A stretch of DNA of 64,000 nt from Cunninghamella blakesleeana (GCA_017871115.1 JAFCIZ010000005.1:3465501-3529500); one strand, 5' to 3'. Positions 34,169 to 47,764 are shown, counted from the stretch's first letter. The notes: generated from the letters alone by a model not told the origin. Program-made: numbers and translations.

Positions 34169-35547
34169 ATGTATGTTTCTCAAGTTCCTGTAACTATTAT
34201 CTATACACTACTCAAAATAACACTCTTATTTCTATTATCGTCGATTGTTGCCTCTCTCTCTGTGTCTTGGAAGAAATATATGTTGTGGCTAAAATATTCC
34301 AACAAGGTAGGTTTACAATACTATATGGTCTTGTAAATAAACATTACAAAGGCTATAGTTATTATTTTATCCATTTTTAGTGATCATTACGTCTGAGACT
34401 GTAATTAATTTTTTACCAATTATTGCAACTTCATTAATGCCTATTGAGGTGGTGAATATTAACAGTTGTATACCTGATTATTTTATTGTTGAATTTTTTC
34501 CACCCTAACAATATGTGCCAGTTGTATCAAGTAATCATACTATGGATCGTTATTGCGAAGCACTTAAGCTGTGTGATTCATATAGATCATATAATGGTAA
34601 CATAGCAAACATATCGATTAACATGAATATAACACCTGTAACTCTAATTTTTATTGGTAACCAAGTATTATAGTTTTATTTTAGTTATGCTACTTCAAGT
34701 GTCAGAGTTTATAATGGAACCATCAATGGTTTAAACACACAATTTAGGAATATCATGGGAATGTTGTCAAGTTATATATTACAGAATTTACAAAATGATG
34801 ACTCTTTAGATTATGCCGAACAAATCATGCCTTTTATTCTCGATCCGGAATTAAGCTATAATTCTGTTGTGAATAGAGCTGATGTTTTTCCAGGTGTTAA
34901 GGACTCGAACCCTGTTGCGGTAGTAATGAAACTGGCCTTATTTGGTAGCTGTGGTAATCCCAACGAATACAATGCAGCCTTCAGTAATTCACAATTATAT
35001 ATGGATATTGCAAAAAATCACTCTTCTTTGTCTGAAAGCAGTTACACGATGAGCAACACAAAATATACATATAACAATTTTTGGGTGAATATTAAGTCCA
35101 ATACGGGAAAGAATTAATATATTCCCAAAAGTAATAAATGCAAAGGATATTGGTATTAACTTACCTTTTAGAGGATAGTGAAATTCGAAATACGAATAGT
35201 TATACTAGGTGGTTCCCACTGACTGTATATTCAGGACGAATTATAGATCAAACCTTGATACTATTTTATTTGATAATTTTAATGGTCCACCCACTAATCA
35301 TCTTTCTATGTATACCTTATTTGCTGTATCCAATGGTATTCTTTATGGTTTCCAAGAGAATAAGGATGTTGTTGCTGATATTTCTCCAGGTTTCATAGGC
35401 GCGTTAATCGGTATAATAATATTGGTGACAATAGGATGTTTAATAGCTAAACGTAGATTTGATGATGTCTATTTTATAACTTTGCTGGAAGTTGTAGGTG
35501 TTGCAAAATTAAAGAAGGAAGCGATTGAAGAAATATCATTAATATAA
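34169..35547 (+). CDS. Unknown membrane protein, gene model uncertain
   Basis: Proposed exons 34169-34306, 34359-34467, 34522-34637, 34674-35084 and 35209-35547, which close in frame to 370 residues. The N-terminus (MYVSQVPVTIIYTLLKITLLF) could be a signal anchor, and a second hydrophobic stretch follows. The middle has N-glycosylation sites and scattered cysteines (SSNHTMDRYCEALKLCD, FGSCGNPNEY). A C-terminal membrane span, GFIGALIGIIILVTIGCLIAKR, is followed by a cytosolic tail of about 35 residues. I do not recognise the family. Intron 3 would be only 36 nt, and intron 4 contains coding-like sequence in another frame (SYTRWFPLTVYSGR). The gene may therefore be mis-spliced here or partly decayed. 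Confidence 0.45.
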
Positions 35548-35969
35548 TTTTCTTTATTATATTCTACTATTTACTTGAAAAAAAAAAATAATGATATAAA
35601 AAGAAAAGTGAAGGGAAGAGAAAAGTTCAAAAATGATTTTTTAGTTTTAAAAAAAAATGGGGTTTGGTTGGCCGAAAAGGGAGCTGAGTTCCAATTGTGT
35701 CAAGCGGTACAAAATGATATTTTTTTTTTTTGATGACCTTTTTTTCATTTCTCCCCTTCTTTCATAGCTCCTTTTTTTTATAATATAAAATTTTCTTGTG
35801 CTTTGTTTTGCTTTACTCATTCATTAAAACACCATAGCATTATAAAGCCAAGTATAATTTTTTTACTTTATAAAAAAAATAATAAATAACTTATTTTAAC
35901 TCACTTTCCCTTTTTTTATTTTATTTTATTTTTTTCTTTATTTTTATTTTCTACCTTCTTTCTTTATTT
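35548..35969. other. Intergenic, promoter of the coiled-coil gene
   Basis: 422 bases. A GC-richer patch GGTTGGCCGAAAAGGGAGCTG (35666-35686) with CCAATTG just after it lies about 280-300 bases upstream of the next start. T-rich leader follows. No gene seen. Confidence 0.5.
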
Positions 35970-37960
35970 ATGACTGATTTTGTTTATCAACAACTTTCAT
36001 TATCTGAAGATAATGCAAAAATTATGAGTGAATATGCAACAACTAACAACAATTCTACTACTATGTCTGATAATATTTTAGTACATGAAACTGATCATGC
36101 TGTTAATCAACTCCTCGCCAAGTTAGATGAGGTATAACAAAGGATAAAGCATTATATTTTTTTACATATATACATATATTTATTATTTATTAAAAGCAAT
36201 TGTTTTTATTTTAATTATTTTCTTTTATTAGGGCACGCAAACTATTGTCAACTTAAGATCAATATTAACCTTAAAAACAGCAGAATTAAATGAACTTATG
36301 GCACAGTTAGAGATGACCAATCAGGCTATTACTAATGTTGAAACAACTACTTGTCAAATAGAAAATATGTTGAAAGACTTAGGATTATCTCACCAACAGC
36401 AACAGCAACAGCCAAATAATAATGAAAAGACACGTGATATATTAGTACATGCAGAGCAATCATTGGATTCAGCTATTAAATCAGCTAGTCATATTTATAC
36501 ACAACAAAAACAATTGGATAGACGGCCTTCTTCTTCCATCGGTAGTGGTAAAAGTGATCCTCCTTCTCTTTCTCATCGGAATAGTTCTAGATTTACTACT
36601 CGTATTAAATATAAACCTGATACAAAGCATTTATTAAGACAATTAAATGATAAACTACGTGAATTGGAATTAGATGCTGGAAAATTCTTTGAAAGCATGG
36701 GAACTACAAGTAAATAATCGTTATAAAATAAAAGAAAAAGAGTCTAAAATAAAATATAATGAAGAATGTTGATACTTATATAAATATATATGTATCCATT
36801 ATTTATTTGGATTTATATATAGATGATGTCAATGCTCTTCAAAAGGCTTATGTGGATTTGGATCTGGCTAAAACAGTTGCTTTGTCCGCAAAGAGTAACC
36901 TTAAACGTAGAAAAATTTTATTAACAAGCTCCCGTAGAAGAAATGATGTGCAAGTGAATGTGGTAATAAATATAATAAAAATATAAAAAATATAATAAAA
37001 TAGCTAGACAATTATATAAAAATATTAAATAATAATTATTATTTTTATTACCATTATTATTTATTAGTTAGGTGAAAAGATTCGCGAAGGTGTTGATATG
37101 TGGAAAACTTATACTCGTGATGCTCCTTTAATGGTGAACGGAGAAGATATATTAGTTATTTTGGATTTACAAGATAATTTATTGGATAGGAGTGTATGTG
37201 ATAATATATAATAATAATGTGAATAATTGAAAATATAGTATACTTACATCATATTTTTATTTTTATTTAAACTTTAAAATATATATAGTCATCTTATAAC
37301 TCTTCTCGTATGTCGATAGATATAAAAAGTCGTGGAAATTCACCAACAAATTCATCATCTTCTACTACTACGACTTCAGCTTCTCATCGACCCAGCTGGC
37401 GTCAAAGCTTAAGTAATAGAAACCGATCATCTTCTATTTCTGATAATTCTTCTATACCTTTACCTACTACACCAACATTAATACCATTGAATAGTACCAG
37501 TAACAATACTGCATCACCATCATCTACAATAACAAACACAAGTAATACGAATAATATGAAGAGAGTGGTAAATCGACATAGCTCATCTGTTGCCACATCC
37601 CGTGTAAAAGCCAATATTGGTGTTGGTACAAGGGTTCGTACTGCTTCAATAACAAATAAAAATAAAGAAAATCAGCAATTACAGCCACAACAAAAATCAT
37701 CACATGCAAGTAATACTAGTACCACCACTACAACTCCTATTTCTTCTAATGTTAATTCTTATACTAATGGTACCAAAACACCACCTACTTTAGGTTCTCA
37801 ATTACCACCTTTACCAACTTCTTTACAAAATGAAAAACCATCCATGATTAAACCTCCAACTCAACGTGGTCCTGGTTCTACTTTACGTATTCGTAGTATG
37901 TTGGCTAAACGTAATAATCAACAACCCTCCACCAAACCAAATACCACTAATGATATTTAA
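35970..37960 (+). CDS. Coiled-coil protein with Ser/Thr/Asn-rich tail, unknown
   Basis: Five exons: 35970-36131, 36232-36709, 36823-36962, 37068-37193 and 37289-37960, joining in frame to 525 residues. Residues about 40-120 are heptad-like (VNQLLAKLDEGTQTIVNLRSILTLK...LNELMAQLEM), and a second helical stretch LLRQLNDKLRELELDAGKFF runs into NDVNALQKAYVDLDLAKTV. A conserved-looking segment GEKIREGVDMWKTYTRD...VILDLQDNLLDRS follows. The last ~220 residues are disordered, Ser/Thr/Asn/Pro-rich with basic patches (RPSWRQSLSNRNRSSS, TLRIRSMLAKRNN), as in microtubule- or cortex-associated proteins. That role is only a guess from composition; no named domain is recognised. No signal peptide or membrane span. 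Confidence 0.75.
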
Positions 37961-39155
37961 TATGTTTTTATATATATTGGTTGTCAAATAATTATTAGTA
38001 AATAGTAGTAATTGTTGAAATATAATGAATATTTTTTTTCATTATACTATTTTATTTTATATATATTTCTTTTAACATTTTTTTTATACTATATTTATTT
38101 TATTTTTTTATTTTTTATACTTTATGTTTTTATGATACTTTTTTTTCATTCTATTTTTATTACATAATATATCTTTATTATATATACATATACATATACT
38201 TATTTATTTATTTATTCTTTATGATTCTTCATGTATACAAAAAACACAAAAAAAAATTCAAATTCTTTTCTCTCCTTTCATTATTACTATTTTATTTATT
38301 TATTTATTTTTACTACTCTTTATATCAAATATTTTATATCAATAAAAACCTAATGATTATATATATAAATAATAAATCAATACAAAATTAAAAATAGGTG
38401 AAATTAAATTTCAAATCACACTAAACATTTGAAGATTAATTATTTACCGCTTTTTTATACTTCCCCTTATCCCTTTTATTATAAACTTTTTTTGCATTTG
38501 ATAACAAAAATTTCATTAGTATATATTTATTTGATTATTTATATTTTATATTATTATAAAAAAAAGTATCAATTACCCTACAATCGGTAAGATATTAGTT
38601 ATTTATTTTTTTGCTGTCATTACAAGACTATAAAAAAATATGAATGGTCCTTTTTATTTTATACTACTGTTAGAAAAGAAATATCAACTGTTTATTTTTT
38701 CTAAATGTATAAAATTAAGCTAAATAAAATGAGTGATTCATTCCATCAATTTAATATCAGCATATTTATTATTTATGTATACATGTGCGTGCCATAAAAC
38801 TGCATATGTAAGATTTTTTTTGTATGTAGTTATACTATATCCATGATGATATTAATAGGAAGCACATTTACTTTATAAATAACTTTACAATATATTTTTT
38901 TTCTCTATCTTACAGCTTTACACTATTATTATTATTATTATCATGAATAAAAATAAGTTAATGAATGATATGCCCATTTTTTTTTTTTACTTTATTTTTA
39001 ATTGAGCTTGATTTAATAACTTATTTTTATTTTATTTCTTTTATTAAGCCTATATTATACTACAATATAAAAGTTTTTTGTTTTTTGCTTTTTTTAAAAA
39101 AAAAAAAAAAGAAAAAAGACCTAATAATATATTATGTATATGCATCATAATTTAT
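37961..39155. other. Intergenic between convergent genes
   Basis: 1.2 kb of AT-rich DNA between the converging 3' ends of the coiled-coil gene and the PDI gene, with TTTATTTATTTATT tracts. No gene or RNA seen. Confidence 0.5.
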
Positions 39156-40547
39156 TTATTGGTCTTTGAGAGCTTCAGCATTTTTATCAAAGGCACCCAA
39201 AATATTGGAACGAATAGTGAAATCATCTAATTTAGTAGGGGTGATAGTACTAGACTTAATGATTTTTTCGACTCTTTGTTTTTCCTTTTGAATAAAATCT
39301 ATACCATGTTCCGTAACTTTTTCCATAACCTTGACATAATATTTAGCATACTTATTATCTATTAATCCATGTTCAGCAACGGAGATCAATGATTTGGCTT
39401 CATCATAAAGTCTAGATTGTAATTCAGCAGCTGTTTCTGAGGCAAATTGTTTAGCTAAATGATCCAATTTACTAATACGACCAGCAAGGTTATCCAAAGT
39501 ACCACCTACGGTACGACGAGTACCACATTGTTCATTTAAAAATTGAATGAATCCAGCTTCAGTACGGGAACCATCATAAGTAATAGGCTCAGGTCTCTTT
39601 TCATCACCTTCCTTTTTAGCAGGGAAGAATTTAATGGTAGGGAAACCAGAAATATCATATTCAGTACCAATGGAACGTTCGATATCAGCATCAATTTTAG
39701 CGACAGTACATGAAGGTTCATTTGCAAAAGCTGTACCCACCTTTTCATAAATAGGAGCTAAGTTTTTACAATGCCCACACCAAGAAGCATAAAATTCTAC
39801 CAAGGTGCCTTTGGTTTCATCATCCACAATAGTATGGAAATTATTAGTTGTTAATGTCACCACATCAGATTTGGTATTTTTAATACGGGCGCGAAGGTTC
39901 GTTTTATCTTGAATAAATTTAGCAAATGATTGTAAATCACGACCACTCTTATAATCCTCTACCTTATCATTTGTTGTCACACCTTTAGGGAACCATTTTA
40001 ATGTAGGGAAGCCTTGTACACCAAATTCTTGGCCTAAATCACGATGTTCATCAGCATCTACTTTAGCAATAATTACTTGATCATCTGCATGAGCGTAAGC
40101 ATCACCTAATTCAGCATAAACAGGTGCCAAATTTTTACAATGACCACACCAAGGGGCATAAAATTCAACCAAAGCAGGACGTGTACCATCAATCACTTTA
40201 TGAAAGTTCTTTTGAGTCAAAACATAAACGTTACCATCTTTAATAATTTCACTACCTAGATTACTAAAAGCAGTTCTATCACGTACAAAGTTTAACACAT
40301 CATCTACGGTATTGAATTCTTTTAACTGAGCAAAGGCACCGTTCACTTTTTGAGCAATAGATTCAGGTGTAGTCGATTTTATTTCAGTCACTATGGTTTG
40401 TAAATGATGTTGCAGAGTTGCGGAATTCAAGTGTTTAGCGTGTTCAACTAGATTTTCACCGATATGACCTCCTTTATAAAAATCATATCCTAAAAAACTT
40501 GCATTGACAAAAAGCAACACAAAAAATAGGTTGCGAAAAAAAGCCAT
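39156..40547 (-). CDS. Protein disulfide isomerase, two thioredoxin domains plus ERp29c-like tail
   Basis: Single exon, 463 residues. A hydrophobic N-terminus (MAFFRNLFFVLLFVNASFLG) is the likely signal sequence or anchor, followed by about 85 residues of helical sequence not usual at this place. Two thioredoxin domains carry APWCGHCKNL (Cys134/137) and ASWCGHCKNL (Cys257/260) with cis-Pro motifs QGFPTLKWF and SGFPTIKFF. The last ~110 residues (RTVGGTLDNLAGRISKLDHLAKQF...) match the helical ERp29 C-terminal domain. By family knowledge it makes and isomerises disulfides in the ER. The C-terminus ends EALKDQ, with no KDEL or HDEL, so ER retention would need the N-terminal segment acting as an anchor, or another route. 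It lies head-to-tail with PPP4R1. Confidence 0.92.
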   Translation of the reverse strand: MAFFRNLFFVLLFVNASFLGYDFYKGGHIGENLVEHAKHLNSATLQHHLQTIVTEIKSTTPESIAQKVNGAFAQLKEFNTVDDVLNFVRDRTAFSNLGSEIIKDGNVYVLTQKNFHKVIDGTRPALVEFYAPWCGHCKNLAPVYAELGDAYAHADDQVIIAKVDADEHRDLGQEFGVQGFPTLKWFPKGVTTNDKVEDYKSGRDLQSFAKFIQDKTNLRARIKNTKSDVVTLTTNNFHTIVDDETKGTLVEFYASWCGHCKNLAPIYEKVGTAFANEPSCTVAKIDADIERSIGTEYDISGFPTIKFFPAKKEGDEKRPEPITYDGSRTEAGFIQFLNEQCGTRRTVGGTLDNLAGRISKLDHLAKQFASETAAELQSRLYDEAKSLISVAEHGLIDNKYAKYYVKVMEKVTEHGIDFIQKEKQRVEKIIKSSTITPTKLDDFTIRSNILGAFDKNAEALKDQ

Positions 40548-41168
40548 AATTATCTTATAATAATAAATATTATTATATATAAAAAAGAAAAAAAAGAGAA
40601 AGAGAAAGAAAAAAAATTAAGCAAATCAAATCCACCCAAGTTTATATATGACGTAAAAATAGAAAAATTTAAACTGCGATTTTTGGACCAAATGGTCCCA
40701 ATCCAAAATTGCATAATTATTTTTTTAGGCTTTGTTATATTACTAATAGATTATCAAAGCTATTCATATATATATATATATATATATATAATATTTATAT
40801 TCGAAAATGATTAAAAGATAATAATAATAATAATAATAATAATAATATTTAAAGAATACATAAATAAACAATTTAAGAAATAAAATAATGATACTCTTCT
40901 ATACAAATAGAAATGTAAAATAAAAAATAGTACTAAAAAAATAGATACATCACAGTTTTCAAATAAAAAAGATAAGTGCTATAACTACAAAAATAAAAAG
41001 GTTCGAAAAAGAAAAAAAAAAAGAAAAATATAGTAATATAAAAAATAATAAAAGTAACAATCGTAATAATAAAAATAATAATAATAATAATATGGTAATA
41101 ACGATATAAATAATAATAATTATAATAATATAATAATAAAGATAATAATTAAAAAAACATGATTTTTT
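40548..41168. other. Intergenic, PDI promoter
   Basis: 621 bases. It includes TGACGT at 40649-40654, about 100 bases upstream of the PDI start, a core shared with unfolded-protein-response and CRE elements, and GGACCAAATGGTCC (40685-40698), an inverted repeat. The rest is (TAA)n and A-rich DNA. Regulatory roles are inferred from motif and position only. Confidence 0.4.
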
Positions 41169-43470
41169 TTATGAAGCACTTTTATGAGTAACTGAAGTAA
41201 GATTAGTGCTGTTGGATGATGTAGCCGTAGCAGTAGAAGTTGCAGTAGTGGACTTTGATAAATAAACATATTCATCTTTTTCTTTTTCTTCAGTAAAAGC
41301 AGGTTCAGATACATCATCTATCATAGCTGGTTCATCTTCATCGACGTCAGGATGGTCAGCATCTGTCATCATAGCATCTCCATCTTCGTCATGTAATTTT
41401 TTATTTTCATGGTGATGATCATCAGTATAATCCATTTCTATAATATTTTCTTCTTCCTCTTTTTCTTCTGCTCCATTCATTTGTTTTTTTAAAGAGCTTG
41501 CTTCATTTTCTTGAGTTTCTGTTATTATTGTTTCATCATTATCATTTGAAGTTGTATTCATTTCATCACTTAATAATTTTCTCATAATCTGATGACCACT
41601 GGTTGACTCAGATTCATGGATAATATTTATATTATTTACATTACTGCTGCTGTTTTTATTGTCATTATTATTGGTTTCAGTGAGATGACTATCATTATTA
41701 CTACTACTGTTGTTACTGTTAGTGTTACTCTGTTGCATTGAAGACAATGGTATATTTGGTTCATGAATATCATCATTTCTTGCTTGGTTTTGTTTGCTAT
41801 CGTTATTGTTATGATCTTGGTCGACTTGGCCTTCAATACCATCTTCATCTTCCTCCCCTTCATCTTGTTCATCAATATCACTTTGTTGATCATGTAATTG
41901 TTTATGAATATCCATAGATGCTAATATTTTTTCTTGTTCTACTAGACGATCATTATCCACCAAATCGCTCACATAAGCACGTACATCTGAATCTTTATCT
42001 AAGGCCAAGCGATAGAGAATTTGATCTAGAGAGTAAGGATTGTATTGTTTATTATCTTCTTCATGTTCCATAGTTAATTCGCAAAGCTCTTGATGATAAG
42101 ATTCATTTAAATAAATTTGTCGAATAGTACGAGAAGCACCAATACGAACATTAACTACAGGATCAAAAGCTAATGGTGAGATGCGGGGTAAAAAGAAGGA
42201 AGCAAAATCACTTGCTGAAATACCAGCATCTAAAAGAGAGCAACAAATTTGTGTAAACCTAGTAAAATAAAATTAAAAAAAGCAAAAATTAAAATAAATA
42301 ATTTTAGAAACCAAATGATATACATATTATTCATTTTTACTTTCATTTTATTTAGTTTATTTTATTTTATTGATAAGTTATTTTACTTACACAAGTCGAC
42401 TGCGATATTTATCCGAACGAACAAATTCATCCAATTTTTCCATGACATGGTTTAATAAAGCCAAGGCCAAGTTACGTTTATTTTCTTTAATTTCCTCTTC
42501 ATCTTCGGCACCACCATCTTGAGATAATGTTTCGCCTTCTTCATCCACAGCACGCTTCACAATATCTAAAATCACAGGGAAAGCTTCTACACCAGTATCA
42601 CGTACAGCAGCAAATTCATCTTTACAAGCACGGATAGCTAAAGGCAAAACATGCTCTACAACTCTAGCAGCGTCAAATAATAAAACAATTTCACGTAATT
42701 GAGCAGCCAAAATATCCCTTAAACGCCAATTAGTCATCACCCCATCCCATACTTCTGTTAAAATAGGAATATACTCATTACGTGAACTAACAGCCAACGT
42801 TCCCAAGAATTCAGCTAGATGCTCCAATACCCCTTGTTTCACATCATCTAAATCCATAAGGTAAAGAGCAAAAATTTGAACCAAATCCCTTTCTGTACGT
42901 TCAGGACCAATAATACGAGCAATTTCATGTAATGAATAAGCAAAAGTTCTTCGTACTTTGATTTGATAATCCTTGGTTAAGCTGAGATAAGTTTCTTTCA
43001 AGTGAGAATCCCAAAAATCGCCACCAACTGTTAATACCACAGCTGGGAAATTATAAGCACAAATAATAGCGCGATCGGTTTCTAATTTAAACATTTGGTT
43101 GGCATTACTGCTTGCTCCAAGTGATAAAAAGAATTCCAATAATGAATCCGGTACTTTTCCAGGTGCACCAGTTTCTTCCCAGTTGTCAGGTAAAAATTTG
43201 GCTATTAACTCTCCAATGATTTCTGCTAAAGTATTTCGTACATTTCTTGATACATCATTTTTAAATATTTCTACACCTTCTGTGGCAATTCTGGTTTTAA
43301 CATCGTCAGGTAAAACTGCACATAATAAAGGTAAAGTAAGTACGCATGACCTTCTAACATGCCAGATAGTATCACGAGAAAAGGTAAGATATAATGGAAG
43401 CTATACGTTCATAAAAATAAAAATAAATAAATAAAATGATGGGAAGAGATGAGTATAAATATAAATATGA

Positions 43471-43509
<39 letters not shown>

Positions 43510-45119
43510 GTATATATTTTTTAAAATAATAATAGTAATTATGATTACAATACTAATATTATAAGCTTACCAATCTATCCATAGCAACTTTAGGATCTAC
43601 AATAGTTGCAAGACTTCCAATAGCAGTAGCAGCTTCTTTTCTAACATAAAACATTTGATCTTCAGAAAGTTGTTCTACAATTGGTAAGCATCGCTCAGTA
43701 GATCGCTGAGGGCCTAATACTGTTGTTAATGCCGATATTAACTAAAAATTAATAATAATGACAATATAATAAGTATATACATATCAAAATATCCTAAATT
43801 CTCTTAATTTCATATAAATATTTTTACTATTATTATTATTAATAGATTTTAAAATAAAGAAAAAATAATTACCGATAAACACATCATTTTAGCCAAATTA
43901 ATTTCACCTTGATCGATATCATCATTAGAAGGTTGGTTAGAATAACTAGTTTCAAATCCAGGGGCAGTGGATAAACGACGAATAACACCAACTGTAGAAG
44001 TAGAAGATAAAGATGATGCCTCATTAATATTGGTTGCAGATAAATCAGCCGATAAGTGATCTTCTTGCTGTTTCATATCATCACTTTCACCGCCGTTATT
44101 GGGAGTATCATCTTCATTTTCATCCATATTGGGAATGCGATGTTGAAGCTTACCCTCCACGATATCAATTAATCCCATAACAATACCATCAAAAATTTCA
44201 GTGTCTAATAAATATTGATCAAGTTCCCCTCTTTTTGACTCTTGTGGAGTGGATGCCAGCTCTGCTGCCACAGAGACGATACATTGTTGTCCAAGTGATG
44301 CTAGGTTTGAATTTTGATCCAAAAGTAAAGATATCAATAATGGTGCAAATTTTTTAGCTGGAATATGTCTTGTATAATTATGGCTCATTCCAGTATTTAT
44401 TTGCTGTGATGGTTCTACTACTTCTTTTTGTTGAACATTATTTTTATTATTATCCGTATCATTACTTTCTAAAGATTTTTTATTTTCATCACTTTGATCA
44501 ATAGCGGTAGTGGTGGTAGTATCAACATCCATTGTTGAGTCCGTAGCTGATTTTTTTTCTGTTTGTTCTTCATTTGTTGAATTTTTATTTTCATTGGTTT
44601 GTCCTGATGTATTTGATATAGTCGATTTTTCTAATAAAGGTGGTGCATTCTAAATGGATACAGGATTAAATAATACAATACAATAATAAAACAGTCAGTA
44701 TCTTGTTTTTTTAAGTTTAAGTTTTGATTTGATTTTTTATTATCTTTATTATTATTATTGTTGTTGTTGTTGTTATTGTTGCCGCACTTTCATATATTAT
44801 TCTTTTACTTTTATCATCTATTTATTTACCTGATAAAAGTATAAAATCATTTTGTCCAACTCGCTAACGAAGGTTTCTCTAACAGATTCATCTTCATCAT
44901 AAGCAACATTTAACATAAGTGGTAATAAGTCGTCTATAGCTTCATCTATTTCTACATCATAGAGTGCGATCGGTAATTCTTTGGCAATTAAATGTCTAAA
45001 GTATATATATTTTAAAATAGATATATAAAGTTAGAAAACAATCTTCGTCATGATTTGAAAAAAAAAATAAAAAAAAAAAAGTACGAGAAATGTATGTATA
45101 TATATATATGTATATGTAT

Positions 45120-45153
<34 letters not shown>

Positions 45154-46158
45154 ATATTTAAAATTGTATTTTTACCTATGAATCATTATATTACTTTTAC
45201 TATATTTATATACTCTTTCTATTGGACTTAAAGCTTCATCCATTAAAAGACTGTTTTCAAGATCCTCTTCATTTGCTTCTATATAAATCATATGATATAA
45301 AAATAAATAAATATACATATATATATATAAATACTTGAAAAATAATATAAAAAACTTCCCATATCTTCTAAATCAAGTTTATTCTTTCCCCTTGTTATAT
45401 ATATTAATTACCTTCAGTCAGCATAGCTTGTAATAAAGAATCAGTAGTAAGACCATCTACTGGAGGAGGTTCTAAAAGTCTATCAGGTGAAATGATGGGG
45501 GCGTTATTATCATATACTTCGGGTTCGTTTGAATAAAAATTATTATTGTTTTGACCTTCATCTTCCATTGATTCATGTTCCATATTACTTGTGGTATCTT
45601 TTAAGGTAGAGCTATTGCTTGTTTCATTGGCTTGACTATTTAATAACTTTGAGCTATCATTTACTTGATATTGTTGATATTCATATTCTTTAGTTTCTTC
45701 TGTCAATTCATCATCGTCAAAGTTTTGATATTCGTCTTGATCATCAGTAAAATCAAACCCAAGATCTAATATTTTTGATAAAAATAAGTATATAATAATA
45801 TAATATTCAGCATCATATCCACCACAAAAAATATAATAAATAAAATATATATATATTGTTAGTTATTTTATCATAGCTATCTTCGTTCTTTTTTTTGTTA
45901 TTATTAAAGTTTAAATAAATAAATAAAAATAAAAAGGGTATATTGTTTGTACAATCAGTTGTGTTTGATATATATAAATAAAAGTTTCATAAAAAGGACA
46001 AAATAATAGCTAGTATATATATTTAAAGATTTATATGTTTTATCATCCAATGAGTAATATATAGAAGTTTCAAACTAACTGATATGTACAAAGATGACTA
46101 CAAGGTTTTCTACTCAAAGTAAAAATAAAAATAAAAACAAATGATAATTACCAGCCAT
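41169..46158 (-). CDS. HEAT-repeat regulatory subunit of protein phosphatase 4 (PPP4R1-like)
   Basis: Eight exons: 46152-46158 (7 nt), 45412-45765, 45176-45278, 44830-44995, 43873-44649, 43571-43741, 42391-43400 and 41169-42258, closing exactly in frame to 1225 residues. An acidic start (MADLGFDFTDDQDEYQNFDD) leads to SPIERVYKYSKSNIMIHRHLIAKELPIAL and then HEAT repeats. Examples are LISALTTVLGPQRSTERCLPIVEQLSEDQMFYVRKEAATAIGSLA, PLYLTFSRDTIWHVRRSC, SLTKDYQIKVRRTFAYSLHEIARIIG and VFQLKQGVLEHLAEFLGT-type arrays. Long acidic low-complexity inserts and a ~300-residue Asn/Asp/Glu-rich tail flank them. By family knowledge it targets the PP4 catalytic subunit. A related PP2A-type scaffold is the main alternative, but the order of repeats fits PPP4R1. 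Confidence 0.82.
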
Positions 46159-46797
46159 ATTAAAAAACAAGAAAAAGTCGATATAAACAGATGTTCGTAT
46201 TAAAAAATATTGCTTTTTTTCTAATATAAAGGGATAAGAAAAAAAAAAGATATAAGAAAAAAGTAAAAAATAAAAACACTTTTTACTAGTGTATTAAAAA
46301 AGTGATAATAACAAGAAAAAGAGAAGAAAGAATGGCTGGACTCTCAAAATGAAAGAAAATAAACTGAATTTTAAAAAAAAAATCTAAAAAAGGAAAGGCC
46401 AGGTATTTTTATGGCGGTCAAAAAAGTTAAAAAAATACAACTTTCTAAATAATATAATATTTATTTCGTATTTAAATAATAAAAGAGCAATGATATTAAT
46501 AGTATCAGAAAAATTATATGCTCTTTTTATGCAACTCAATCTGTATCCTTTTATTTATAGTGAGCCATATATTTTAGTCCCCTGTAGATCATTTTTTAAT
46601 ACTACAAATTTTTATAAATGATGTGGATCTTTTTTTTTTCAAGCACTTTAAGTGAATTTTTTTTATAAAAAACTTTGTGAGATATTATTGAAAATTAACC
46701 GTTTAGAATAACATAAAACTAAAAAATAAATAAATAAATTATATAGCTATATTATCAATAATTTATATAAATAAAGGCTTATAGGACGAAAGACTAT

Positions 46798-46828
<31 letters not shown>

Positions 46829-47762
46829 TGAATCAATTTTTTTTTAAAAAAAAATAGATTGGATCGAATAGTAATTAGTTGTGGGAGAATAAATAAAATG
46901 CAATTGGAAAGATTACTCAAAAATTAATATATTCATATTAAATACTCATGTATCTCTATAAATAATGGTAAAATTTAACCAAGATCTTAAAAGCTCGTAA
47001 ACATATTTGAGCATTTTATGTCGGCTAATCTTCATAAGACGGTCTTGGAAGTTGTTTTATATACTTAAGAATAATATTCGAGTTTAACATTGCTATATAT
47101 TTAAAAATATGATTGCTTTATCCGTGGAAGTCATCATATATATTAATAGAATGGTTATGTCATTGACTTGTTATAATATCGGGTTATCTTTCCAATTACG
47201 TTTCGTTTATTCACCCATAACTAAATGTTATTTGGTTTGATTTTATTTAAAAGTAGTAGCGAATAAACATTAAAATAAATAAATATAGATAAAAAGTAAA
47301 AATAAGCAAAAAAATAGTTATTTTATTAAGCATAAATCCTGGGCATCTTTTTTTTTTTTTACTTGGACAACTCTGTGGAAAAAAAACGTGGGTTGAATTT
47401 AAATAAAAATATATTTTTCATGCTTACCGGAGATTATTTTCTTGTGTTCTTTTTTATTTACTATTATTAATATTGGTATTATACTAAAAATGCCCTTGAC
47501 TTTTAAAAGCAATAAAAGTGCAATTTTTTCAGATACTAATTTTTAAAAAAATGAATTGTACAAAAGTTACGTTTAATCGTAACAGTATAAAAATTTGACT
47601 AACACAATATTCATTGAAGGAAATAAATGTCACTACTAAAATCACTTGAAAGTAATAAGGATTCTGGGAGAAAAAAATGGTAAAATGCCTAAAACTATTG
47701 CTCAATTAAAAAATAAAAATAAAAAATATGTCTATCTCTTCTTCTCGGTGTTTATTTACACA

Positions 47763-47764
<2 letters not shown>

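Noticed and set aside
34900..34925. GACTCGAACCCTG resembling a tRNA T-arm
   Set aside because: It is coding sequence of the membrane-protein gene, and no acceptor or anticodon stem can be folded around it.
35138..35398. 86-codon frame MQRILVLTYLLEDSE...
   Set aside because: Its second half is plainly out of frame with the membrane-spanning end of the gene; kept only as a sign that the local gene model may be wrong.
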